NCBI RefSeq assembly: GCF_045679555.1
Contig: NC_092092.1
Coordinates: forward strand, 6,598,653 to 6,662,652
DNA from: Salvelinus alpinus
Lineage: Eukaryota > Chordata > Actinopteri > Salmoniformes > Salmonidae
Reading direction: 5' to 3'
DNA length: 64,000 nucleotides
The position numbers were made by a program, and so were the translations under genes. This document shows positions 1 through 13,036 of this stretch, piece by piece; position 1 is the stretch's first letter, and each line of letters opens with the position of its first letter. Below the pieces are notes generated by a model. That model was not told the origin of the DNA and ran no database searches. It saw only the letters and a program-made list of their open reading frames with translations.

Positions 1-368
1 CATGGGGCGGCGCACAATTGGCCCAGTGTCGTCCGGGTTAAGGGAGGGTTCGGCCGGCAGGGATGTTCTTGTCCCATCGCGCACTAGCGACGCCTGTGGC
101 GGGCCGGGCACAGTGCACGCTGACACGGTCACCAGGCATACGGTGTTTCCTCCGACACATTGGTGCGGTTGGCTTCCAGGGGGAAGTTGGCATTGTATCA
201 AGAAGCAGTGTGGCTTGGCTGGGTTGTGTTTCGGAGGACGCACAGCTCTCGACCTTCGCCTCTCCCGAGTCCGTACGGGAGTAGCAGCGATGAGACAAGA
301 CTGAAACTACCAATTCAATACCACAAAATTGGGGAGAAAAAGTAAATTAATAAAGTAAAAAAAAAAAA
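1..368 (+). repeat. Salmonid SINE-like repeat, 3' part with A-rich tail
   Basis: The left edge begins inside a dispersed repeat. GGGCGGCGCACAATTGGCCC matches the body of the tRNA-derived SINE elsewhere in this window (compare 41040-41060). The rest, ending ACCTTCGCCTCTCCCGAGTC and AAATTGGGGAGAAAAAG before an A-run at 358-368, is a common salmonid dispersed repeat. Small open frames here are not genes. It lies upstream of the first visible hid1 exon, probably within a hid1 intron. Confidence 0.7.
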
Positions 369-496
369 TTCAATGTAGCCTTAACCATATAGGCTAATTC
401 CCAGGAGATGTAAGGGTTAACCTTTTTGTTGTTGTCTACCTTGGATACAGTTGAGGAAGTAGCACAATGCAAGTAGTACAGTAACATTACAGTGGA

Positions 497-2036
497 TGTA
501 TTCTGAGTGTGTTTAGTGGTGCTGTACTGTAACAGGTGTATTCTGAGTGTGTTTAGTGGTACTGTAACAGGTGTATTCTGAGTGTGTTTAGTGGTGCTGT
601 ACTGTAACAGGTGTGTTTAGTGGTGCTGTACTGTAACAGGTGTATTCTGAGTGTGTTTAGTGGTGCTGTACTGTAACAGGTGTATTCTGAGTGTGTTTAG
701 TGGTGCTGTACTGTAACAGGTGTGTTTAGTGGTGCTGTACTGTAACAGGCGTATTCTGAGTGTGTTTAGTGGTGCTGTACTGTAACAGGTGTATTCTGAG
801 TGTGTTTAGTGGTGCTGTACTGTAACAGGTGTATTCTGGGTGTGTTTAGTGGTGCTGTACTGTAACAGGTGTATTCTGAGTGTGTTTAGTGGTGCTGTCC
901 TGTAACGGGTGAGTTTAGTGGTGCTGTACTGTAACAGGTGTATTCTGAGTGTGTTTAGTGGTGCTGTACTGTAACAGGCGTATTCTGAGTGTGTTTAGTG
1001 GTACTGTAACAGGTGTATTCTGAGTGTTTTTAGTCGTGCTGTACTGTAACAGATGTATTCTGAGTGTGTTTAGTGGTGCTGTACTGTAACCGGCGTATTC
1101 TGAGTGTGTTTAGTGGTGCTGTACTGTAACAGGCGTATTCTGAGTGTGTTTAGTGGTGCTGTACTGTAACAGGTGTATTCTGAGTGTGTTTAGTGGTGCT
1201 GTACTGTAACAGGCGTATTCTGAGTGTGTTTAGTGGTGCTGTACTGTAACAGGCGTATTCTGAGTGTGTTTAGTGGTGCTGTACTGTAACAGGAGTATTC
1301 TGAGTGTGTTTAGTGGTGCTGTACTGTAACAGGCGTATTCTGAGTGTGTTTAGTGGTGCTGTACTGTAACAGGTGTATTCTGGGTGTGTTTAGTGGTGCT
1401 GTACTGTAACAGGTGTATTCTGAGTGTGTTTAGTGGTACTGTAACAGGTGTATTCTGAGTGTGTTTAGTGGTGCTGTACTGTAACAGGTGTGTTTAGTGG
1501 TGCTGTACTGTAACAGGTGTATTCTGAGTGTGTTTAGTGGTGCTGTCCTGTAACAGGTGTGTTTAGTGGTGCTGTACTGTAACAGGTGTATTCTGAGTGT
1601 GTTTAGTGGTGCTGTCCTGTAACAGGTGTGTTTAGTGGTGCTGTACTGTAACAGGTGTATTCTGAGTGTGTTTAGTGGTGCTGTACTGTAACAGGCGTAT
1701 TCTGAGTGTGTTTAGTGGTGCTGTACTGTAACAGGTGTATTTTGAGTGTGTTTAGTGGTGCTGTCCTGTAACAGGTGTGTTTAGTGGTGCTGTACTGTAA
1801 CAGGTGTATTCTGAGTGTGTTTAGTGGTGCTGTACTGTAACAGGCGTATTCTGAGTGTGTTTAGTTGTACTGTACTGTAACAGGTGTATTCTGAGTGTGT
1901 TTAGTGGTGCTGTACTGTAACAGGCGTATTCTGAGTGTGTTTAGTGGTGCTGTACTGTAACAGGTGTATTCTGAGTGTGTTTAGTGGTGCTGTACTGTAA
2001 CAGGCGTATTCTGAGTGTGTTTAGTGGTACTGTACC
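497..2036. repeat. 40-bp minisatellite, about 38 copies
   Basis: The unit contains GTATTCTGAGTGTGTTTAGT followed by GGTGCTGTACTGTAACAGGT. Full 40-bp units alternate with shorter ones that lack the GTATTCTGAGT segment, and a few lack GCTGTACT. Single-base variants (CAGGT/CAGGC, GTACTG/GTCCTG) are spread over several neighbouring units, as expected from unequal exchange. No coding potential. Confidence 0.95.
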
Positions 2037-2407
2037 GGTCAGGTGTTCCATCTGGGTTTCCTTCTAATATGTCTCTTGTGGGTGTTCAATAGAAAGAGGG
2101 ACTGAGCATGTGTGTGTTTGACCCTTTTCTGTATGTGGTTACCTTGGAGTCCATTGGTTACCTTGGATACAGTTGGTCTGAAAGGAATGCTAGTGTTTGC
2201 TGTTCACAGTTAAGGTGACTCTAAAGGCTTTATTACTGCAGCAGATGGACAGAACTGTTGTAAGTTGAATTTTATGCCTGTGTCGAACCTCAAGGGTCTA
2301 CTCTATAATACCTCAAATGGAAACACTTGTATAAGCAAGAAATGAAGCCGTTTGTGTGTGTGTGTGTTGTGTTGTACTCACTATACATGTTAATGTGTCC
2401 ATTCCAG

Positions 2408-5400
2408 GCAGTGGAGAAGCTAGTCCAGGGGGCTGACTCTGGTTGTCCCTCAGAGAAGGAGAGACAGATCGTCCTGAGCTGCATCCGTCTGCTCACACGT
2501 ATCCTACCGTATATCTTTGAGGACGCAGACTGGAGAGGCTTCTTCTGGTCCACCGTGCCTGGTGCTGGGAGAGCTGGGGTAAGTGTACTGATCTCCTCAT
2601 CTTGGCTGAGGTTAAACGGACCAGAACGGCACCATTCCAATAGAGATAAGAAATGCTGTGCAGATGTGTTCTGTGCTACCTTAGCCCATTGGACATTGAG
2701 CCCTTTTGAAGTTGTGATTTCATCATACATGCAATTTGTGTATCGGTTTATCAGAGGTCATATTAATTACTATTAGTTTGATTGAGACTCACTTGTCTGT
2801 TCCCTTCATTTTTGTCTCCCCTTGGCAAATTAAGAGGGATGCACACTGCCAAGGATGCTAGCCTCTGTCTCCCCTTGCTAGCCTCTTTCTCAAGCTTTCT
2901 GGCAGCTTGAGTTGAAAAGATTGCCTGTTACGCAATCCATTAAATGAACTCAGTCTCTCAGAATCAGTGTGTGTTCGCTTCTCCCTATGAACTTACATCA
3001 GCATGCCTGCTATGTCTCTACAGAGAGAGACGTGATTGGATCAGACTAGTGAGTTCATGACTGCTTCACCATAGTCCTTACCCAGCACTGTCACTGACTG
3101 AACAAATCATTTAATTTCTGGTTGAATTACTTTATGTACAGTTAGATGTACTTGTTTACAGATCATTGGATAGAGGATTGTTTTTCTCATGGTGAAAAGC
3201 ATGCTGGGAAATTAGCACCCAAGATTCACTGTGTAGTGGGTTGGAGAGCAGACAGACACAGAAATACTATTCTTTCCCAGCTCCGTGTTTGATCTTTCAT
3301 CACCCTTTTCAGCTTTGTATAGATCAGATCTTCTACTTGGATCTGTGAGTTCCCCACTCTGGTACTGTCTGGACCCCACTACTGCAGCTACTGCTGTGTT
3401 GTCTGGTGGGAACTGTGTCTTTTCAGGTTTTCAAAGCTCTGACCTGCCAGTGTTGTAAGATCTGACCAAGCAGGGTTGTGTTCATTAGGGCACAACTTAC
3501 ACACACTTTTTCAAACATCTTGATAACACACAACAACAACAAAAAAATGTTTGTTGATTTTTTTGGACCAGATTATGTTGTGCCTCCCCATTTCAGTCTG
3601 TTTTCATGCCTAATGAACACTATCCTGAGGTTGAGAGAGCTCTTTGAGTCGGGGATTTCCTTCTCCCTTAATGTCTACTAATTGTTGAGCCAGCTGGGTC
3701 TCCTGTTACCTGGCCTGAAGAGCACCTCAGCCTGCCTGAACAGTGCTCATATTGTGCCCCCTTCCCTCTTGCCTCCCATGCATCCCTCCTGGACAATGGT
3801 TGAATTGAAGAGGTATTGGATAACCTTTTAATTAAAGTGAGAGGCTGGATGGGTGAATGGTGAACTATTATGGGAATGGGTGTGAATGCAGAATGGCTGT
3901 AGCAATCAATGAGGAGGCATTCTCTACTACACTCTGATTTTGGACTGGTTGGGATACTATGGTTATAAAATAGTCTTGATATTTTTCTGTCACATTCTTT
4001 ATGCAGTTCTACTGAGCCCATCATATACTACAGTAATAATATATAAATGTACTTTTAGTACGTCAATGACATGTTTCCTGTGACTGAGCTCTTTCTCTGT
4101 CTCCAAGCAGGATTTATTGATTGTTTTATTTCCCAGTTAAAGAAAACACATACATTTTAAAAAAATGTGACAGGGATAACACAGTCAGACTTACAGTATT
4201 TCCATAGTGGTTCCTAAAGTACATGGAGCAAAACAACCAACACGTTGTTAAAGGGGATACTTTGGGATTTTGGCAATGAAGCCTTGTTATCTACTTCCCC
4301 AGAGGCAGAGGAACTCGTGGAAACCTTTTTTATGTCTCGGAAGAAGTAAGTTAAAGGTAGTTTCACGAGCCAATGCTAACTAGTGTTAGCACAATGACTG
4401 GAATTATATTTATTTATTTAACTAGGCTAGTCAGTGAAGAACAAAATCTTGTTTTATAATGAAGGCCTACCCCGGCCAAAACCGGACCACGCTGGGCCAA
4501 TTGTGCGCCACCCTATGGGACTCCCAATCACGGCCGGATGTGATGAAGCCTGGATTCGAACCAGGTACTGTAGTGACAACTCTTGCACTGAGATGCAGTG
4601 CCTTAGACCGCTGTGCCACTCGGGAGCCCCAGTGTTATTTGGGTATCTGTTAGCATGCTAGCGGGTACCCATAGACTTAGTCTCTGCGCTAACGCTAGTT
4701 AGCAACTTACTTCAAACTGTACGCAGAGACAAAAAAAATTGTATCCACGAGTTCATCTGAAAATGGTCAAGCTCGTAGAGTCAAGACCACATGATGTAAG
4801 TGATCAACCCCCCCCCCCAGATCTAGAGAATATTCCGAAAGCTCTCTGCCTAGGTGAACTCACAGTGCCATGGGAACCACGGACCGAGGATGAAGGTGGT
4901 GAGGAGGAGGAGAAGAATTGGATTGTGTCTTAGGAGAAGGATGATGATGATGATGTCTTCCAGCAGGATGAAGGTGATGATGATGATGGAGCGAGGCCCC
5001 TGGCTGAGTCTCTCCTCCTGGCTGTATCTGACCTGTTTTTCTGTCCAGACTTCACCGTCCAGAGCCACAAGAGGACAGGCTCGGTGAGTAACCCCCTCAA
5101 CTTCGGACAAACACTCTTGAGAGAAATTTGTCTTGACCAGTGTTCCTCTCGTGAGAGGAGGAAACAGATAATACAAACTGGTCAAGTAGTTTATCGTTAT
5201 TTATTTTTTTGAGGGGCCAAATTGTAATTCAAGATCTGTGCACATAAAGGACATTTTTGCGGATATTTGCACGGAACCCAAGCTAGGATTGGTCCGTAAG
5301 TGAACACAATGTCCCAGAATGTCTCCTCTGTGCAGGAAGTGGTTCAGGGTTAATGAGTGACTCCAGTGCACAGCGGGAGCCGTGTGAGGTGTGGCCCTCG

Positions 5401-8400
5401 GTCATGTTTGTCAACTGGGCTGAGAAAGGAGGAGGGTGTTAGACACTCCTTATCCACTGAGCAAACACCTATATGATGTTGTTGGCTGGACAGGGCCCAA
5501 TGGTGTTAGGCAAGGCTGTGAAATAAAGACCCTCCTAATCCCCCAGTTGATCACTCACTCACAGATACACACACACACAGAACGTCTCTCACTTCCATGG
5601 TTAGAGGCAACTATTGAGAGTGAATCCTATCCTGCAGGACTGACTACACAACACTGTGCACTGAACTCTCTCTTAATATAGTAATCTATGAAGATTAACA
5701 ATGAGGCTGCTGCTGACAACTAGGTTCTAGTACAATGTATTCAAATGTCTGCCTGGCTGCCACAGTTATCTCTCTCTCTGGTGTTGTAGATTGGTCAAGT
5801 CAGGTGAGTGCTCCACTCCGGTGGAAGGAAGTGTGAACAAAAGATACGTCCCAAATTGCACCCTATTCGCTATATAGTGCTCTACTTTTAACCAAAGCCC
5901 TATGGGCCCTGATCAAAATTTTGTGCACTATATACAGATGTAGGATCTTAATTTGACCTGTTTTGTCACAGGAGGGAAATAATCCCGCAGCAGGAGGATT
6001 TTAATGTCTGAAGAAATATTTGGAATCGGAGGCAGCTGGAAGCGGTGTTTGTATACAATGCAGTACCATACCTACATTTTACCTGAGACAGTTCAAGTAA
6101 CCTATCTAGGCTACGTACAGGCTACAGCGCGTCTCTTGGGAATTCTTATGTGGATTATAATATATGGACATATTTGTAGGAGGTAGATGCATTTTTTGTT
6201 AGGGGAAATGTAATTGTTTTTTATTACATGTTCAAGGCAACCAATAGGAAAAATACATTATTGGTGGCCTCAGTGTCTGTCGCTTACAGCCGCTGACCCT
6301 GGTACACACGTGCCAGAGTTGGGTTAGAATCCCACCCTCCCCCTATCTTCTCCGTCTTTCCAACACTGTTCTCTCTTTTCAATAAAAGCTTTATGAAAAA
6401 TGAACTACAGTAGGAGTGGGACTGAGCCACTCCTTAAAAAATGACTGAAAGAAAGAATTAATCATTGGACAAATAACAATTAGATTGTGAGTGCACTTCC
6501 AACATAACACATGATTTATAAATAATACAAGGTAGGCTAAATTGATTCATAGAACATGCACAGACCTTAGCAAGCAACAGTAGATGCTATTGCTAACTGA
6601 TTCCACCATTGAAAGAGAGAATTATTATTTTTTAAACAATGAACTCTATGCTGAGATTTAGCTTCTAAGCCTCCAATACATTGCAAGTTTGCCTTAAAAA
6701 ATAATGTTTAGGTTTTGATTCACACTCTGAATGAAGAGGAGTAGTTTCACCATTGGATCGTAAACTTTTCAATTCATTTAGATAGACTAATATAGGCTCA
6801 CAGGTTCACCCTGCATCCATCCCCCTGGCTGGCCCATCAGGCTGTTTGTCTCTGTTAAACCACTACTGTAGTACCATGCTCCATTTATATCAGTCACCCG
6901 TTCATGACCGACGGGCCCCGATGCGTTGTAGTTCATGATTCAGCTCTCTCCGCCACAGCTCTCTCCGCCACAGCTCTCTCCGCCACAGCTCTCTCCGCCA
7001 CAGCCCTCTCCGTCACAGCCCTCTCCGTCACAGCCCTCTCCGTCACAGCCCTCTCCGTCACAGCCCTCTCCGTCACAGCCTTCTACCCTCTGCTGATATG
7101 AATAAACCATGGCCCACTGTCTCCTTTGTGACCTCAGCACTGTCCCATTTTGACAATCATGAATTCTTCACATGACCCATTGTGCAGTGAACTATGGTTT
7201 GTACCATGTTTAGTTAACCAAACAATAATTGTTCTACGTTTTATGGAGTGTAACATTAAAATGGAATTGCTGCTAGACTAGGCTTGAAGGTCACCTCGGT
7301 GTTCTTCCCTTCCCCAGGACACAGCGGAGGACATGCAGTCCATAGACAGCTGTGAGTACATCTGGGAGGCAGGGGTGGGGTTCGCTCAGTCCCCCCCACT
7401 CAACTACACCCACGACCTCAACAGGTGAGACCCAGGGAAGATGGAGAGGTGGGCATCCCTGAATTACTAGATCTACTACTTGTGTAGGATAGGTATAATC
7501 AATATGGCGACAATTCCACTTGGTTCATCGGGGGCAAGATGAAACTCTCACCACGTTACGTACACCTATCCAGCCCTCTCAAATCTACACAAGTGTCTAG
7601 AGGGGACTCTGAGTTGATTTAGAGATTCTATTTCCTATTTTCCTCTCCACTGTCCTGGTCAGGACGGAGCTGCTGAAACTGCTGCTGACCTGTTTCTCTG
7701 AGACCATGTACCTGCCCCCCTCTGCTGACAACAACATCCTCAACCCCTGGGTTACCTTCTTCTGCGCTACAGACAACAGGTAACACACACACACACACAC
7801 ACTCACTCACTCACACATATACACTCTCTCACTCACACACACACTTTATGACTGAAGATTGAGATTTGGTCTGAAGAGTGTGTTACACTAATCCTAACCT
7901 CTTTCTCCTCCTCCCAGACATGCCCTGCCTCTCTTCACGTCTCTCCTCAACGTGGTGTGTGCCTATGACGCAGTGGGTTACGGTATCCCCTACAATCACT
8001 TGATGTTCTCTGACTACAGAGAGGTGTTGGTGGAGCATGCTGTCCAGATCCTCATAGTGACTCTGGAGCACGAGGCCGGGCCAGCCGCAGCCCAACACAG
8101 CCTGGACCACTCTGCCTCCGTCATGGAGGACCTAGAGGTAAAAGAGAGAGAGCCTGATTCTCAAGTCCCCTTCTTGTGGAGATCTGAGAGAACTGGGTTC
8201 CTAAGCAACATGGTGGTAGTTCCATCTTGCCTCTGGTCACGTGGAATTGTTGGTTGTTGTATCTGTTATCATAATGTTTCTCTTCCTTGTGTTCTCAGCC
8301 TGTGGGACCAGACAACCTGTTTGTAAACTACCTGTCCAGGATCCATAGGGAGGAGGTAAGACACTAACGTACACTGTTCAAACGGGCAATCCAGAACCAT

Positions 8401-11400
8401 GTGACTCTGGGTCAATCACATATCCTTTTTTTAAACCCTTCAAGTCGCAGCACATTTTGAAAGGAGAGTTTGTTGTTGTCTTTCTCCAGGACTTCAGCTT
8501 CATTCTGAAGGGTCTGGCCAGACTGATGACCAACCCTCTGATCCAGACCTACCTGCCCAACTCAGCCAAGAAGATCCGCTTCCACCAGGAGCTACTGGTG
8601 CTCTTCTGGAAGCTCTGTGACTTCAACAAGGTTCGGACTGGTGCACTAGTACCTGCATCCCATCATTCCTAAATTGAAGGATACAACAGTGCTGTATTAG
8701 CCTTTACTAGGACCGTATTACCTCCTCACCGGCAGTCACGGTGACCGTATTACCTCCGCACCGGCAGTCACGGTGACCGTGTTACCTCCGCACCGGCAGT
8801 CACGGTGACCGTGTTACCTCCGCACCGGCAGTCACGGTGACCGTGTTACCTCCGCACCGGCAGTCACGGTGACCGTATTATCTCCGCACCGGCAGTCACG
8901 GTGACCGTATTACCTCCGCACCGGCCGTCACGGTGACCGTATCACCTCCTCACCGGCCGTCACGGTGACCGTATTACCTCCACACCGGCCGTCACGGTGA
9001 CCGTATCACCTCCGCACCGGCCGTCATGGTGACCGTATCACCTCCGCACCGGCCGTCATGGTGACCGTATCACCTCCGCACCGGCCGTCATGGTGACGGT
9101 ATTACCACCACACCACCAGTCATGTTTCATGACTGAAGTAAAAATTCCACTAACGGTAATCTCCTCTTATGCACTCATGTTGGTAGTACCCAACTCACTG
9201 ATGACCATCATGTTGCTAATAGCCTGCTACTCAGGGCTCTATTGTCCCTCCATCAGGTCCTAATGGCCTGCTACTCAGGGCTCTATTGTCCCTCCATCAG
9301 GTCCTAATGGCCTGCTACTCAGGGCTCTATTGTCCCTCTAACCACTCGGACATGAATGCAATCGGAAATCACATCAAACACATCTTTGGTTAAAGATGTC
9401 TTTGGTTAAAGATGTCTGATTTTAAGATGTATTTGGTATGTGATTCGTCGAGGCTGTACTCCAAAATGTAACTAATTCTAGTAATCGCCCTTGAGTGTAG
9501 ACTGTATTATTAAGTATACTGGATAGACTGGTTACGTTATGATGCGCTCCAAAATGTATATCCCTGAGTCTGGGAGAGAACATTTAGCCCTAGGCCATGC
9601 TTTTTGTTCATTGATTGTGCATTGCAGCTTACAGAGTTCGCCTACAATTATAATGAATTTGTATTTGATTTTGAATAGCCTTGAATAGCTTCTATTTTCA
9701 TATAGGCTGGCACATTACCTTTAGCTACAGAATATCTCACTACAGTGAGTTTCCATCTCCTCCTCCTCTCTCCTTCATTCCTTTCTCGAGCACACAGAGA
9801 GATGGGCTGTCACCGGTTTAATTAAATATGTTTTGTTGTGAAAACTATCAATGTTCCCAAACAGATTTCACTTCATTTCCCCAAATGAACCACTAGTTAG
9901 CTGCAGGAACAAGGTTGGAGGGCCCATGGCATACAGAGTTTGGGTGGAATATCACCTGTCGAGTAGGAAGAGGCTGCATGCTCCTCAAACAGTGGTTGGT
10001 CGATGCTTGGAGTGAAATAACCGGAGTAGCTTACCTGGCATGATTTGAAAAAACAAACTAACAGGAAAGCGGTGTCGTGTCTTTACTATGGATTAAATGA
10101 TATGACATGCTATTTTATAAAATCTATTCTCTGTAATTAATATTACCTGATTTAAACTAATCATGTAAATGTAATTAACTAGGAAGTCGGCACCACGGAA
10201 GAATGTTTATAGAGCGGTTGTCTTCCGAATAAACTCTTAAAGACCTGGTAACCTTTTATATCAATAGCAGTCAATTATTAATCGTCACCTTATTCAGTCT
10301 CATCTGAACATCGTAAAATTCTTGGTTATCTTCACGAACCCTGGCTAACAAGTTGAATCAGCAATACAAAATTGTTTAATTATTTATTTACTAAATAACT
10401 AAATAATCACACAGAATGACATATACACAGGATGGATCATACATTGATGACTAATTATGTCATAAAAGAAAACGTCCCTAGTGGACAAAACCTATACGAT
10501 GGCTGGTTACACAAAGAAAGGGGGTTGGGTTTGAATGATAGAGCGGGAAGACTGAGGTACTAAAGGATTGGGTCTCTATCGGATCTTATGAAGCTACGCT
10601 ATCGTAAATACAGAATCTTATGCATTCTAAATAACCGCCCATTCGGCAAAGGAAAATGCAAGAAATATATTTACTCTGAGCTGCGCTTTGATAGATTTGT
10701 CGAAGATGGAAGGCTGGGTTGCCCAGCAGAGATCTCCCTTGTCCTTTGAAGAATATTTCTGGGCGGATACGTTGTAGTCTGTCGTCATGTGGTAGAACGA
10801 ATACGTTGTAGTACTCTGTCGTCGGTTGGCAGAACTGATACGTTGTAGTACCCTGTCGTTCTGAAGAGATTGTCCGTCCTTTCCTAGGCCACGCACGTTT
10901 GCAGCTGCTGCTGATAACTCAACGTCTAGGATGTATCACTTCTTTAGTGAATAAGAGTTCAAAGTTCATACCAAGTTGCCATACTATAAGCTCTTGCTAT
11001 ATTCTGGCTGGTATAGTCGAAATTCATCCTTCCAGCGTGGCGATCGTCACCTCTACGTTGAAATTCGCCCTTTTAAACGTATGGACATCAGTCCTCACGT
11101 CATAGGGAACACAATGTTAATTTCATTAGGTTGTAGTCGTTCAACCATTCGCAACCAGAGCTCACGCTGAGGTTAGCTTAGTCCGCCGTGAATTGGTTCA
11201 CTTGGGCGTGGCCACTGAGTGAGCATATTTTACTTATGAAAACAATTCTCATATTAAAACTAAATTACATTTAATCTTTTCACAAATAGTTTCACATTTA
11301 AGCATTTAAATTGCACTACAATTCCATGTGAATCTGATGACTAGAATGTGTAGACTTTCCAAGATACAGTTTGTCATCCTATCATCATATATAATTTCCC

Positions 11401-13004
11401 AGACAACAACTGATCTGACATCATATTCATTTTAAGTACCGACGGATACTTTCAACTGGTTGGATTACCGAAATATTGTTCCGTTCCCAACCTTTTGACG
11501 TTACCATACTCACTCTATGTTAACAAAGGGGTTTCCAAGAGTAGAGCAAGAAAAGGGGGAAAGGTATTTATGGGGGTCATAAACCTCACCAACAGGGCAA
11601 CGTCATGACAACGGCCTACATTCGCTATTCCAGTCAAACAGAGAAAAAGTATTTTTTTCCCCCCTCCCCTGTTCTTGCCCATTTGATAATGGGCCATTCT
11701 AAATCTAAACAAATTTTACATACACAATATATACAAAAGTATGTGGACACCCCTTGAAATTAGTGGATTCAGCTATTTCAGCCACACCCGTTGCTGACAG
11801 GTGTATACAATCGAGCTCACATAGAACGCTGAGAGGGTTGTCTGTAGAACGCTGAGAGAGTCGTCTGTAGAACGCTGAGAGGGTCGTCTGTAGAACGCTG
11901 AGAGGGTCGTCTGTAGAACGCTGAGAGGGTCGTCCTGTAGAACGCTGAGAAGGTCGTCTGTAGAACGCTGAGAAGGTCGTCTGTAGAACGCTGAGAGGGT
12001 CGTCTGTAGAACGCTGAGAGGGTCGTCTGTAGAACGCTGAGAAGGTCGTCTGTAGAACGCTGAGAGGGTCGTCTGTAGAACGCTGAGAGGGTCGTCCTGT
12101 AGAACGCTGAGAGGGTCGTCCTGTAGAACGCTGAGAGGGTCGTCTGTAGAACGCTGAGAGGGTCGTCTGTAGAACGCTGAGAGGGTCGTCCTGTAGAACG
12201 CTGAGAGGGTCGTCTGTAGAACGCTGAGAGGGTCGTCTGTAGAACGCTGAGAGGGTCGTCCTGTAGAACGCTGAGAGGGTCGTCCTGTAGAACGCTGAGA
12301 GGGTCGTCCTGTAGAACGCTGAGAGGGTCGTCCTGTAGAACGCTGAGAGGGTCGTCTGTAGAACGCTGAGAGGGTCGTCTGTAGAATAATGTGGCATATC
12401 ACACCTATCCACCTCAACACTTCCTGCATCACATTCCTCTACCCTTCTGCCCTCAGCACTGTGCCATCTGTTCATCTGTGTGCTTCGTACACGCCTCGAC
12501 GCGTCGCACATTGATTACATCCTCCTCTGTCTCTGATGGGGAATGCACTGAGGAGATGCCTATACGTGTTTACCTCCCAAATACAGATTTGATGTTTTAA
12601 TGTGTTTCATCACCTGAGTGACATTTGCAGCTTCTCTAGAGAACACGTTTTTAAAAAGATTGTGATAATGGTCTTTTTTTAAAACTTTGACAAGTATTGT
12701 CTATTGTCTGTGTCTGACGTCTGGGGGTCTGACATTTTTAAGTACAGTATTGATGTTCCTAACTGTTTCCACAAAGTACAAGCGAGAATATTCATATAAT
12801 ATTGAAGCTCACTATGTTAGTGCCTTTTGTTGATCTCGTTTATCCTACAAACTTGCTATTTATGTGTTTCAGAAGTTCCTGTTCTTCGTGTTGAAGAGCA
12901 GTGATGTTCTGGATGTCCTGGTGCCCATCCTGTTTTACCTGAATGATGCACGGGCTGACCAGTGTGAGTCACACAGAGCTGTGTGTGTGTGTGTTTCTTC
13001 TTCT

Positions 13005-13036
<32 letters not shown>

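Noticed and set aside
497-2036. Regular repeat spacing reminiscent of a CRISPR array
   Set aside because: Units are contiguous without unique spacers, and the DNA is vertebrate. The same applies to all other arrays here.
11705-12511. 268-codon minus-strand frame rich in SAFYRRPSQRSTD
   Set aside because: It is the 23/24-bp minisatellite read through; mixed unit lengths merely cycle frames.
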